Assembly: GCA_963920575.1 (NCBI GenBank)
Contig: OY986966.1
Span: 10,766,048-10,830,047 of the forward strand
Length of the DNA: 64,000 nucleotides
Source of the DNA: Narthecium ossifragum
Lineage: Eukaryota; Streptophyta; Magnoliopsida; Dioscoreales; Nartheciaceae
Direction: 5' to 3'
Of the stretch, positions 33,100 to 44,843 are shown one piece after another. Within the stretch, counting starts at the first letter, position 1, and every line of letters starts with the position of its first letter. Both the position numbers and the translations under genes were made by a program. Under the pieces are notes generated by a model that was not told where the DNA came from, did not search any database, and worked only from the letters and a program-made list of their open reading frames with translations.

Positions 33100-34272
33100 C
33101 CGGAGACGACCACGGCGAATGTGCTTCCCCGGTGTCCCCTTATGTACCCGCTGGTCCTTCCTGGCCTCCTCCCGCACCCTATCAACGCTCCGCGATCCTC
33201 TTTTTCCGCCCGCCCCCTGGCAACGCCGTAGATCGATGATGTTGGCGGCGTGGGTCTCGACGACGGCGGCGTGGGTGGAGGCCGATGTGTCCGACGGAGA
33301 GGGAGGTGTGGCCGACGGCGTGGGGCGAGGACGATGCGTCTGACGGGGAACTGGAGGCTGGCCTTCACGGAGCGATGATCACGACGGCGTTCGTGGATCT
33401 CGTGGCTGATGGCTTGTTTGGGCGAGGTCGGCGTGGCCGACAGAGTTGGTGAGAGGGGGATGAGAGGCAGCGGCCACTCGCCGCCGAAGGGAGAAGGAGG
33501 CCTAGGCGTCCGTTCGTGGATCTTGTCGACGGCGGGCTGGGCGAGGTGGGCAGCGGCGTGGGGCGATGGTCACGTTGTTCGTGGATCTTGTGGCTGACGG
33601 CGGGTTGGGCGAGGTCGGCGTGGTCGATGGCGTCGGGCGTGGCGTCGGGCAACTGCGTGGGGCAAGGTTGACGGCATGGAGAGTGAGAGAGGGGGATCTC
33701 ACCGGTGATCTTGGCATGCCGCTGCCGGTTGTAGACTGTGTAGAGCTCCCGCTAGAGCTCGATGGCGAGGGACTCCTGGAGGGCGCGGAGGATCTGGGAG
33801 TTGAGGTAGAGGGGGAGGAGGGCGTCGAGGATCTGGACGGGCGTCGACGATCTGGCCGGGGTCGGGGTCGGGATCGGGGTGCGCGTCGCCTCCCTCTCCA
33901 CCGTCAGCCGAGAGATGGGAGATGAGAGATGGGAGGGGGATTGAGAGAAAGAGCCGGTAGAGGCGGGTGAGAGAAGAGAGGGAGATGGGAGAAGTGAGAG
34001 GGAGATGAGGCGGATGGGATGGCTGGTCAGTCCCATCCCCTCTCTCTCTCTCTCTCTCTTCGTTTAAAGTTCTGAGCGGGAGGAGAGAGACATGAGGTAG
34101 GCAGTTCCCAGTTTTTTTGGGTTGAAAGTTTTGGCGAGAACTCAAAACTTTGAAGGGGAATCTCAAAGCTGATCATGGAATCACAGCCATTGGATGTGTT
34201 TGTAGGCAAATCCTGACCACTCTTTATGTTTTATAGGGGGGACATTTCAAAAACCGTCCTTCCTTATATAAT
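33100..34272 (-). repeat. Right arm of the inverted repeat
   Basis: Reverse complement of 29103-30256, including the H2A-like KAGLQFPV, the tandem units and the (CT)n tract at 34037-34058. It has a ~20-base extra piece near 33985 (GGAGAAGTGAGAGGGAGATG) compared with the left arm. Confidence 0.85.
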
Positions 34273-35364
34273 AGATGGTTTTGGTATATCTGACGATCCA
34301 CAAGATGCTAGAAGAGTTTTATCTAGCGGTCAAGAAACACCCCCACCACATGAGATTGTGGGGAGTGATTATTACGTTTCTTATAAACAAGAATCTCTTA
34401 TCTTTCTTTCTTTCTTTAATCCAAGTAAGCTTTGTTTGCTCCTTGACATGATTGTACATTACAGTCTTATTATTTTAGGCATGTCATTACCCTCTTGGCA
34501 TGCAGAAGGTTGCGGCATCCGCATAAAGACGGAGATGTTGTATATTTTCATTAAAATATATAAATCGTGGATTAATCATGACCAATCAATGAAACCGTGT
34601 CAGGGGCACGGGAATCCACTAGTAGATATATAAGTTATCAATATATAAGTTAGTTTTTTACGTCGTACATTGTATAATCAACCTTATAAGGAGCAATAAC
34701 GGTTAACCTGCATTAATTCATATCCCCTAAGTTTTTTATATATATATTCTCTAAGTTTGCTTTATATAAACCTGCATTAATTCATATCAACCTAAGTTCT
34801 ATTAATATTATCTTATGCAATATGCAAAGACTTATATTTATTTTATATACCCTAAGTTAGACTTATAATATTTTATTTTATATTTTATTGGCTATGTTTT
34901 ATGGTGACAGTGAACAAAAAGCTATGACTAAGTTAGACTTATAATATTTTATTTTATATTTTATTGGCTATGTTTTATGGTGACAGTGAACAAAAAGCTA
35001 TGACCAACCTTCGAACCCTGGACCACCTACCGGTCAACACAGCCGTCAAACCAGAAAAACTACAGGGAGTTTGTAAAAATTTTATATTAACAATAACTAA
35101 AAACTGTGTCAGGGGCCCACCTCGCCCAGCCCGCCGTCGACAATTAGGAAACTATGAGTAAAACGTTGGATTAGGAGATCCAACGGTTGAGATCAACCCA
35201 TTACCCTCTCTTATTCATTACTTTCCTTTTGTAACCGAGTAAAGATGATTTTGATCTCAACCGTCTGATCAGCATCCAACAATTGAGATCTCTCATCGCC
35301 GGGCCTGTAGTGGCCCCACCGAGTCCTATATATAATAGGACTTCAGCCATAAGGCCGTTGTATC
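34273..35364. other. Region upstream of the NAC gene
   Basis: AT-rich to 35000. It holds a 76-base perfect tandem duplication (34853-35004) and a 26-base copy of arm DNA (35116-35141). 35170-35300 has inverted copies of AACGGTTGAGATCAA. A TATA box (TATATATAATA near 35326) lies just before the NAC start. Confidence 0.6.
34853..35004. repeat. Perfect 76-base tandem duplication
   Basis: Two identical units, each starting TAAGTTAGACTTATAATA and ending AAAAAGCTATGAC, directly adjoining. Confidence 0.95.
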
Positions 35365-36633
35365 ATGAGTAGAGTGATCACCGATCTCCCACTGAATTCA
35401 TTCATCAAGAATAGCGAGAGAGTGATCTTTAAAGAAGACGAGAAGAGATCAGAGCTCCCATCCATCTCCATTGAATCGAAGATGGAAGAGATGATCATGT
35501 CGATGGCTTTTGTGGCAGAACACCTTGTAGGCTTCCGGTTCGAGCCCACCGACGAGGAGCTCATCAATCATTTCCTGAGGAAGCGTCGACGCCACGGCCG
35601 GAATTTCCCATGCGCCTTTGTCCTCACCGACGCCAATCTCTACGGTGACGATCGACATTGCCATCCTCTGCAGCTCGCTGGTACGTATACATATATGATC
35701 ATTTTGAATTTTTGATCATGATGCTTTTGCTTCTTGATCGATGCTATATATAATAAGAGTATAACGTTAATCTTGCATTCATAATTTCTTCTTGGTTTTC
35801 TTGAATCGTTCGTTCTTGTGTCGCCGTTATACGTACGTTCTTGAATATTTTCTTTCTTTATCGCGCGATCAGGGAGGTATGGTTCGAACGCCATCAATGG
35901 CGTGTGGTACTTCTACACCAAATTGATTCCGGCATCGTCTGCCAACAACGGCGGCGTCAAGAAGAGGAAGCGGTTGCTGGGTCTCAATGGGCGGTGGAAG
36001 CGACGGGTAGGCGATGGGCTATGGGAGGTTAGCCAGACGAAGCAAGATCCTATCAGGGACTCAGGCAGCAACGTCCAGATAGGCGTCAAGAGGTATCTCG
36101 TCTACCACGACAAGGCAGCTAATGGCGAGAAGATGAAGACGGATTGGCTCATGTACGAGTACCGGCTCACCGGAGCTGACGTGACTGAGGAAGATAAAAG
36201 CTGGGCTCTCTGCAAGGTGTACCACAAGACGATGTTCAAGAATTTCGGGGGCGCTGCATCATCATCATCCTCGTCTGTGGTCCACTCGCCGGACTTCTCA
36301 GCTGCAGCTAAGGAGATGGAAGGAGTACTCGAGCCAGCTGCTGCAGTTCATTGTTCCTCTTTGCCTGCTGCGCCGTCGCTGGATTCGACTCATCCAGGAG
36401 ATGAAGCAGCGGTGGATCCTCCCCTCCCGGCGGCGCCGTTGGTGTTCGATTCGCCATCTATGGAGCATGTGGCTGCAGCTAAAGATGAGGAGTCACGATG
36501 CACGATGCCTTCAGACGATTTCTTTCGGTATTTAGACAAAATGAACCAAGAAGAAGAAGAAGAGTTTTTGAAGGACACTCGGATCCCAGAAGACCTCAGT
36601 TTGTGGATATACCCTTACTTCTTGCTGGCCTAA
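35365..36633 (+). CDS. NAC-domain transcription factor, divergent
   Basis: Two exons: 35365-35680 (GT donor at 35681) and 35873-36633 (AG at 35871-35872), joined in phase at LAG/RYGSNAING. The product is up to 358 residues. The NAC domain is at about 48-200: VGFRFEPTDEELINHFL (subdomain A), GVWYFYTK, GLWEVSQ where most NACs have GYWKATG, IGVKRYLVYHDKAANGEKMKTDWLMYEYRL (subdomain D), WALCKVYHK (E). The C-terminus is Ser/Ala/Pro-rich and acidic, a probable activation region. NACs bind DNA as dimers in the nucleus. The TATA box is so near 35365 that transcription may start at about 35357; the ATG at 35482 (319 residues) is an equally good start. The altered WKATG motif marks an unusual branch. 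Confidence 0.88.
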
Positions 36634-36959
36634 ACTTTTCAATTAAATTCTAGCTGTTGCAGAGATATATATGCAAATTAAATTCTTGTTGATACTACTC
36701 TCGTTAGATATTTTAAGGGAGGAGTCTGAGATTGAACGATTGTTTATTATGTATTGACTTTGGTTCTGATTTGTATGTCAAAATATATCAATCTCATGAC
36801 CAACACTTTTTCCATTTGTCAGATAAAGAATAATGCCCTTACTATTATTTAGCATCATGTATTTTTTTGTTATTTTTTTTTGTTTCTGGTTGCATTTTGT
36901 ATGTGATTGATTTCTAGTAATGATTGAGAATTAGTGAAACCAAGTTGTATATATATCAC
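36634..36959. other. 3' region of the NAC gene
   Basis: AT-rich, no other gene seen. Contains ordinary T-rich and AATAAT-like sequences that could serve 3' end formation. Confidence 0.5.
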
Positions 36960-38165
36960 GTGAGATTTGTTTGTTTTTTATTTTATTAAATGACCCAAAA
37001 AAGGATTGGGAACAAGGTTACAATAACCTCTGACAATCCTAATTATGGCCACACACCATCCCCATGATTCCAAATAAAACTGGACAAACCAATTCTACAA
37101 TGTCTAGCAATCCCATCCGCAATCAAATTACCTACGCGGGGGATGAACAAGAAAATGATTGATTCTAAACTCAACGCTTCCACCCAAATCCTCCTAACAA
37201 CCCCCTCAACCTTCATAGGCCAAGGTCAGTAGCCCTTGAGAACATCGACGGCAAATTTAGAGTCTACACCACTATTCTCTTCTCCCCAATCTCATGAGCC
37301 CACTTGATCGCCCACCAAATAGCATACAATTCAGCTTTTAAGACAGAGTCCACCATTGGAATTGGCTCCCCTCTACCCCAGCGGACATTGCCATCATCCG
37401 AGACTCCAGCAGCACCCACCGCCAACCTATTAGAGTTTCCATCCACCAACACATCCGCCTGTACCACCAAGTCCACACACCTCCGGCCTCCAGACTGAGA
37501 ACCTCGGAGGAACGAAGATGATCATCCACCATCCGCAAGACCTTCATGGCCAAAGTACTTACCATCTCTCCTTTTCCATTGAAAAACAACTTATTCCTGT
37601 CCTTCCAAATAACCCAAAGTCCATACAGTCTATAGCCTATCAATGCCTTAACTCTCTTAACATGTTGTTGTGCGCCCGAAACCAATAGATCAACCATCAC
37701 ATCCTCCATGCAACCCCAATTTGCGACTGCAGGCCAAGACTGAGCAAGAAGGAGAGAATTCACACACCTTATGACAGCCAAACAGAGCATATTCAATGCA
37801 TGCCGATGCGGAAAAACACCGGGGACGCTCTCTGTTAGCATATATGTAGTAGTTCCAAAGGACCTCCCTCACTAGCAGCCAGCCGTGCATCACCTTCCAA
37901 GCAAACTGTCTAACTCTCGACCCAACCGACAGGCTCCAAACACTACTCCATTTCCAATTCTCCACCAACAAAGACTCTCCTCTCCTTCAGTGAAGTGCTA
38001 AAAAATAAGCTGATGACATTGAGATGTTGTCGGAGCCGTCCAAAGCCCATTTGACATCATCCCGCAAATCCACTGGCATAAGATCGACAGCCATGATCTC
38101 CAAAGCTAGGGAGGGGTGGAAGAAATCATTCACCATGTCCACATCCCAGGCCACATGTTTAAGTA
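36960..38165 (-). mobile_element. LINE (L1-type) 3' part with RNase H, 5'-truncated
   Basis: On the - strand it opens with DDVKWALDGSDN and SSAYFLA, then the zf-RVT region (WSSVWSLSVGSRVRQFAWKVMHGWLLVREVL), a frameshifted GYRLYGLWVIWKDRNKLFFNGKG, and an RNase H domain (ADVLVDGNS, AGVSDDGN, KAELYAIWWAIKWA, SKFAVDVLKG, RVGNLIADGIARHC). It ends near 36965 in an A-rich tail (TAATAAAATAAAAAACAAAC), the usual LINE 3' end. Several stops and frameshifts. It sits ~165 bases beyond the argJ stop. Confidence 0.8.
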
Positions 38166-38329
38166 TATTTTGATTCTAAAAAAAGTTAAATGAAAAGAAC
38201 TTTTGATTGTATTACACGGACTCGAAGTTTATTACAGAGACATGATGAATAAAAAGATATCATCAGAACTCACCCCAACATAAATAGAGATGCTCCTTTT
38301 GCATTGGTGCATCCAACAAATTTCAAGCC

Positions 38330-41300
38330 TCAGGTTGTATATTCAGCATTTATTTTGACATAATCATAACTTAGATCGCATCCCCAAGCCTTCCCAACTC
38401 CTTGGCCATTCCCTGCACAATTAAAGCATGAACGCAGTAAAGAAAGGGCAAAGAACATAGGGAGATAGATCTTATTAGCAACGTGCCACCATTTACACCA
38501 TACAACGTTGAGAGAAAGATCAACAATTGCCAGGTAAGATGGGCGCATCTATAACAGTGATGTGTATTTAATGCTTACCAACAGATATATGTATTTCAAC
38601 AGTTCCATGGGTCTCTCCAGCCTGCCTAAGATAACCACTTGCTGCAGCCCTGACAGAAAACAGCAAATATACAAAATACAAGCATGCATCATCAAGTACT
38701 TTCCTAGAATAGAGCCATGAATAGGAACGAACAGCAGAAAGATCCATATCTTGAAAATTCTAAAAGCACTCATATGGTCTTAAAACATGATCAACAACTA
38801 CACATTGAAAAGATAGGATGTAGTAGATGTATGTAAGCACACACATATGTATGAAGAAATAAGTTTCCTCACATGCTCGAGAACTATAAGTTTGCTTTAG
38901 CAGTGTCATTGGTCGTAAACTCTTCCAGTCACGAGAGCATTTTCTCACTCTGAAAGCTAAAGTGAACTATTCCAAACAATGGTCTATCTCCAAGAAGCAT
39001 CAATTGTTCTACAAAAAGAAAGTTAAGTTGCTCAATGAGACATTTCTGTAAGTCCAACTGAAAAGCTTAATGTCTTCAGACTTGACATGCAAGAATTGGG
39101 TTTTGGCATCACAAGTAAAATTCTTAACAGGAACTAAAGTCATCTTCACAGAATCAGATGGCGAAAGGCACGGAGTATGGCAGCTTTGCAGAGATACATG
39201 TATGTTCCCAGAATCCTTCAAAAGAAAGAAACTAGCAAAATTGTCCATGAGATATTGATAAGATTTTGCTTACGCTCCAGAACTTCTATTTAGAACACAG
39301 AAATTTAGGCTCTCTCAAACCTGTCAAATAGAAGTGGTTGACCGCTGTTCATGAGATGAATATCTCCAAGTGCAATGTGAAGATCTTTTGGGTCGAAATG
39401 AATGCCTGCATAGCCAGCTGCACATGCAATGCGTCCCCAGTTTGGATCCCTGCCATAGACAGCAGCCTGTGCATAGCCCAAAACTCAAAATGCTGACTTG
39501 CTGAAAAACAATTTATCTGGAATCTTTAGTTCCTTACATGTAAAGCATGATAAATGCCCATGTTTATACCTTGACAAGTGAGGAAGATGCCACAGAACGA
39601 GCAATCTTTGCAGCTTCCTTCTCATCATTGACACCAGTTACTGTGACCTACAAAGAATAAAACATCGAACAGGTATAGCGAATCTGTTTACTCTTCCTTG
39701 TTTCATAAGTGTACAAAACATCAGATAAACATTGATTATGAAGCAGTATATGTATAAACGAATGATGGGAATGAAGGAAAAGAAGTTTAAAGCTCTGATT
39801 TGTTTTAGGGACATCAGACATCGGGATACATCTCCAATTGTATATCTACAAAGTATGATGTAAAAGCTAGATAATAAACCACATCATAAAGTAAAAGCTT
39901 ATTGCTATGCACTAAAATGGAAAAAGAAAGTCACTCAATAGAACCTCAATCAGGCATGTTGCACCCTCACCATCCCAAGCAATTGATTTTGCAAGACCCT
40001 GCATCACCTGCAAAGGAAGAATTTGATTGATTAAACTTGATGCTCCCCAATAAAAATCTTTGCATATCCCGCATATTAGTGAACAAAAGGATGTGCAATT
40101 AGCAATCACAGCCCAAATTACACTAAAACTAAATGCAGGCAGTTATGGTTATCAAGGAAACAAAAATAGGAAACAAATTTTTGTTTGCCTCTAATGACAT
40201 GACATAGGACCCACAAATAACTGGTTACATAAACGCGCAAAGTTGCTTCTCTATCGTCCGGTGCCATATCATCATCCAAAAGAGCTGTGAATCAACATGA
40301 ATGCAGATGATATCATAGACAAATAACCGTGTTGATCAAATTCAGTAATATAGAAAATTTGATTGGACGAATGTGGAAGCTTTGACAGGGGTTCCTGCAA
40401 CAGACTTACTCATGGGGGGAAAAATGCTGTTACAATAGATAAAGGGAGAGGATTATATAACTCACAGCATCAAGGCAGGCTTGCAATTGATAAGCCTCAT
40501 AGCCATTGCGAGAAGATATCTGAGCCGATCCAGATAAACCACTGGCCAACGCTATCACAGTATCATTCGTACTGGAATCACCATCTACCTTCAACAGCAA
40601 TGTAAATGAACACAGCAAACACAGCTCAGAAACTTGATGTGATATAATATAAAAATGTTTTTTTAGAACATCCAAACACTATAACATCCAAGTTTGATGC
40701 AGGTCAGACTCTACAATATACCCTATAATAAAACAAATATGTCCTGACACAGCATCAAAATCTATATTAAATCAAGAATTGCTCCAACATAAACATGCAC
40801 TGGAGTTCCAAAAGTTGCTAAGAAAGAATTGTGTAAAACAGGGTTATTTCACTAATACTCCACATGGCACAAACTTCCTCAGGATCTAAATAGAGTGAGA
40901 GCAGAAAATCTCAAAAAAAGGGAAAAAAAATGCTTCTTTCAAATTGAGTCTGCTAGTTCACAATTTTCATTCTGATTTCAGTGATAGTCATAGACCAATA
41001 AAACCATAAGGTACATAGTATGTGTTGACTGACAAGAACGTGTTTGCTGTTACTCACTGTAATTTGATTAAAACTTCGACTAACAGATATCTGCACCATA
41101 TCTCTCCATATATCACTTCCAACCACAGCATCTGTTGTTATAACCTATAAGATCAAATTTAAAGCATAAGTTCCACGTTATAACATTTATCCCGACATTA
41201 AAGAGGAGGCAGAGATAACATACACCAAGCATGGTTGCCATGTTTGGATGTATCATTCCTGAGCCTTTTGCCATTCCCCCAACTCTTAAGAGTGCTCCAC

Positions 41301-44300
41301 CGATCTTGTGCATCAAACAGATTAATAATTAAAACGATCTAAAAAGCGAAAACTGTTAGAAGCATAAGCGACTTTGTCAACGCTTATTCGTGAAATACCC
41401 AAGCATATGCAAAAATATAAACTTGGATAAAGAAAAAAAAAATTCACACCTCAGCCTCAAGTGCAACACTCTTGCTCACAAGGTCAGTTGTAGTAATTGC
41501 TACAGCTGCAGAATCTGCTCTGCATGGTAAATTCGCAACTATTATTTTGATAATTTTGTAAGGACAGGAAAGTATACCAAACATACTTCTGTAAGACTCT
41601 TTTAACATAGAAGCCTAATGTAATGCCGGTGATTATACCCAAAAAGTAATCAAACAAAACAAATGAATTTAATTCCAAGCTTGGAAAGCATTGACATGTT
41701 ACTAGACGTCGGAGTTTCAGAAGACTGAAACAAGCCTTAATTCCAAGCTTGGAAAGCTTTTGTCTTTTGCTTACTGTGTTTTATTTACATAGAAATTAAC
41801 ATTAAGGTTTTCTAAAAGTTTCAATTAAATACTAAACGATGCAACAACTCTCAAACTTATGGGCCTTTCTGATCACTCCTAGACCAAGCCAGGCAACATC
41901 ATTGTAACAATCAATTTGAGGTACTTCTTGACACTCACATTTTGTTTCTCCAGTGGTACTATTAATTTTCCTCAAATCTTCCTCATGCACAGAGATGGTC
42001 CGTTCTTGAACCACAAGGAAATTGACATATGAACAATCTGACCTAAGAACTGCTGTGTCATATGCTTTTAACATAAAAGTTCATTTCTTTTAGTGAACAA
42101 ACTCTACAATAAGCAAGCTTCTCATTCATTGCCATCTTATTTTCCTTTAAATTTTCAATCCTTAGTTTTGATTATCTAAATTTTGGTCTAGTCTAAGAAG
42201 GTAAATGAACTATCCTTAGGCAATAGCAGAGAATAGTCTTTTTTGGCGAACTAAAAGAATAAAGATGCAATTCTGCTAAAACAGTACTGCTAAAAAATGA
42301 GATAGGAAAGGTGATGAGAAGTGAGAACTACCCCGTTGTAGTTGATGAAAGTGAACCAACCAGCTTTGGGAGTGAACTGAGAAGAGCCTCCTGTTTAACA
42401 TGCATTATGACCAGGAAAATAGTGTCTTTAAGGAAAATATAGCAGAAGTCAATACAATGTGTAACGTGAGATGGATGACATGGTTCGTGATAACAACAAA
42501 GGACCAATGGTCTTAACTGAAAGGTTCACCTGAGGAAAGTGCAACAATTTATTGTGTTACCTTCTTTATTCTTTGACCAATCACCCCAGTGGATTCTATC
42601 AGTACTGCTTCTGGCCTCAAACCAAGAAGCTATAAAGTCAAAGGCAAGAAATGAAAAGATCAAATTATTGTTTAACAGAAACAAATAAAGGATTTCAGGA
42701 AAGCAGAAACCTCAGCCACAGCATTGGCGCAGTCAACTGTGTCCTGATAACCTGCATCACCCTGCTACAGATGCAATGTCATTCCAGACGGTAAACAATA
42801 GTACTTTCCTTGCTGCTAAGTGGATAGAGGTCTAAATTAATAACCAGCACAAGGTAAGCAAAATGAAAATGTGCACTTACAGTAGCAGCATTTGCTTGAC
42901 CAGCATTAATTAGTACAGCACGTGCCTGGACAAGCCATTAGTCGACTCATGCATGAGAAACAGTGATAAGCTAATTCAATGTTAGGTAAAACCATACGAC
43001 CCCTAACCCAAAGATCTTTTTACAAAACAATATAACAGTCACATTCTAACTTTGGAAGTAGAAATGAACATCTCTACCAATCCATACAACTATAAAGCCC
43101 ATACTCAAAAATAAGTATCAAATCACTAACAAGCATGGAACTTATATACCATTGCTGAATTGTCCAGTATATTTTTGCAGTAGATAACAGGCGCAGCCGC
43201 CACAATGTTGGTAGTAAATGCACCTGAAGATAAAAGGTCTCAGGATGTTTGACAAGTCACCCAAAAATAAGTAAATTTATGTATCAGCTCTGCTTGTATG
43301 GAACCACGCCTTCTAATGTAAAGCTTCAATATCACATGCATGGCAACCATGGAAAGAACTGTTCTTTCCATCAAATCTAACTTAATCAATGACTGACATG
43401 GTATGCTATACTGCTATCAAGGTAAAACATCTTGCAACCGAATAAGGTACATTTAAGAAATAGAAAACAATAACAAGACTGCAAGCATTCACATTCAAGT
43501 AGATATTTAAGTGCCCTATTGATAACTTTCGCAACCCGTGAATTCCAAGTGTGGGTAAGGAAAACCTCACCTGCAGCAATTGCATCAACATCACATGCCA
43601 CAAGAGCCAGGTCAGGCTTCCCTCCTTTTGCACGTAGTCCACCATAAATGCCTGCAGCCTTGAATCCTTTTGCAGCAGTAACACCACCTGGTATCTACCA
43701 CGTAATTCAAGCCATCACAATGAAATATGTTTGCATAAACAATAGTATCTTAACAAAGATCATAAAAGAGATGTACTCCAACCACACGCTTGAGCATTGA
43801 GAAAGGTCTAAAAGGTATATGACAGCAGCACCAACAAAATCACATACAAGTTTCAGAATTGCTTATATCTGGAAAGTAATTGAGCTTCAGGACATCAAGC
43901 AAAATTAATACTTGAACAAAGGCTGATGCTTTGGTAGCTCTAGCTGTCCTTAATTGATCTTAGCTTGTGAAATAGCGTGTTACAATCTTGTTATCTACTA
44001 TTCAAAGAAATTTCACCCGAGAGCAAAGATATCAAATAGCAATCTGATTTCGAGTCTGGATGGCCACTTCCTACGAAGATACTATTTCTCTGTAGCCAGG
44101 AAATATATGGCAATGCCCCCATTAGAGCTTACTTAGCGGCAAACTTTTCATCCAAATTTCATGGATTCTCCTCCGACATGGTCACTTTATTCACTCCTTA
44201 GCTCAATTTCAAGAACTCAAATAAGGGAAAAACTAGATTTTGTGAGATCACCTGTTTCCACGGCCCATCGGGTAAGATAATCGGAGCCTGGGGAATACAA

Positions 44301-44493
44301 CTGGAAGCCGTATCCATACTTAAACACGTGATTGGGCGAGGAGATCTAAATCCGCTCCACAACTGGGAAAAGAAGAACAAACAACCCACTTAAAAACCAA
44401 AACAAGTACGAGATCGAGAGGCTGAGGCGTTACCTTGGGCCGATTAGTGTCCCAGAGCCGAACGGCAACATGGTGGTTTAGTGCGAGAGCCAT
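38330..44493 (-). CDS. argJ: Arginine biosynthesis bifunctional protein ArgJ (ornithine acetyltransferase), 17 exons
   Basis: Transfers the acetyl group from N-acetylornithine to glutamate, the cyclic route to ornithine and arginine, in the plastid. Coding exons: 44493-44434, 44362-44252, 43694-43571, 43223-43150, 42925-42881, 42761-42711, 42629-42561, 42390-42332, 41519-41450, 41304-41224, 41144-41058, 40588-40466, 40007-39945, 39647-39570, 39466-39321, 38649-38579, 38412-38330. All introns are GT-AG, and the sum is 464 residues plus TGA. Residues 222-248 hold [12 protein letters not shown]; ArgJ self-cleaves before Thr245, which becomes the nucleophile. [10 protein letters not shown] follows at 278-287, and the protein ends [10 protein letters not shown], the family tail. 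The N-terminus ([14 protein letters not shown]) is a probable short transit peptide. Exons 1-8 and 16-17 are unique to this copy; exons 9-15 have a duplicate at 15286-17799. Start: first ATG before the conserved part. Confidence 0.96.
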
Positions 44494-44843
44494 CCCAATG
44501 GAGATCCAAACGAATCTTGTAATAGAATCCAAAAAATCCCTTTGAGCCTCTCCCCGTTGATGGTTTTCAAAGAGAGGAGGATAGGTGAAGAGCTCGCTGA
44601 CACTGCGTTACCGGTTCGGTCTATTCGGACTATCTAACGTGTAAGACCGAACTAAATAGCACGGGTTTAGGGTTTTCTAGGGTTTGATATATCAACGCGA
44701 AATCGAACCGGACCGGACCGAACGGAATGGAACCCCGACGACTGGACTAAAACCCAGATAGTGGAATTAGGTTCCCATCTCAAAGTGAGGGTTTAGGGTT
44801 TTAGATCCCTCAGCGCCGTCTCCGAGTCGGTTGCAACGGTGGA
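44494..44843. promoter_or_regulatory. Shared divergent promoter of argJ and the RRM gene
   Basis: 350 bases between the two start codons. It contains telo-box type motifs (GGGTTTAGGGTTTTCTAGGG near 44663 and GAGGGTTTAGGGTTTTAGA near 44788), common in promoters of plant translation and organelle-related genes, and no clear TATA box. Both genes probably share these elements. Confidence 0.65.

Larger units (their letters stand above)
29103..34272. mobile_element. Inverted-arm structure with captured gene fragments
   Basis: The left arm 29103-30256 reappears inverted at 33100-34272, with high identity out to an identical AT-rich edge (TTATATAAGGAAGGACGG and its complement). The interior is ~2.8 kb and includes a 200-base gap. 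Arms are GC-rich and carry gene-like pieces, as in MULEs with long terminal inverted repeats that pick up host genes. No transposase and no sure target duplication is visible, so a plain inverted duplication is also possible. Confidence 0.6.
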
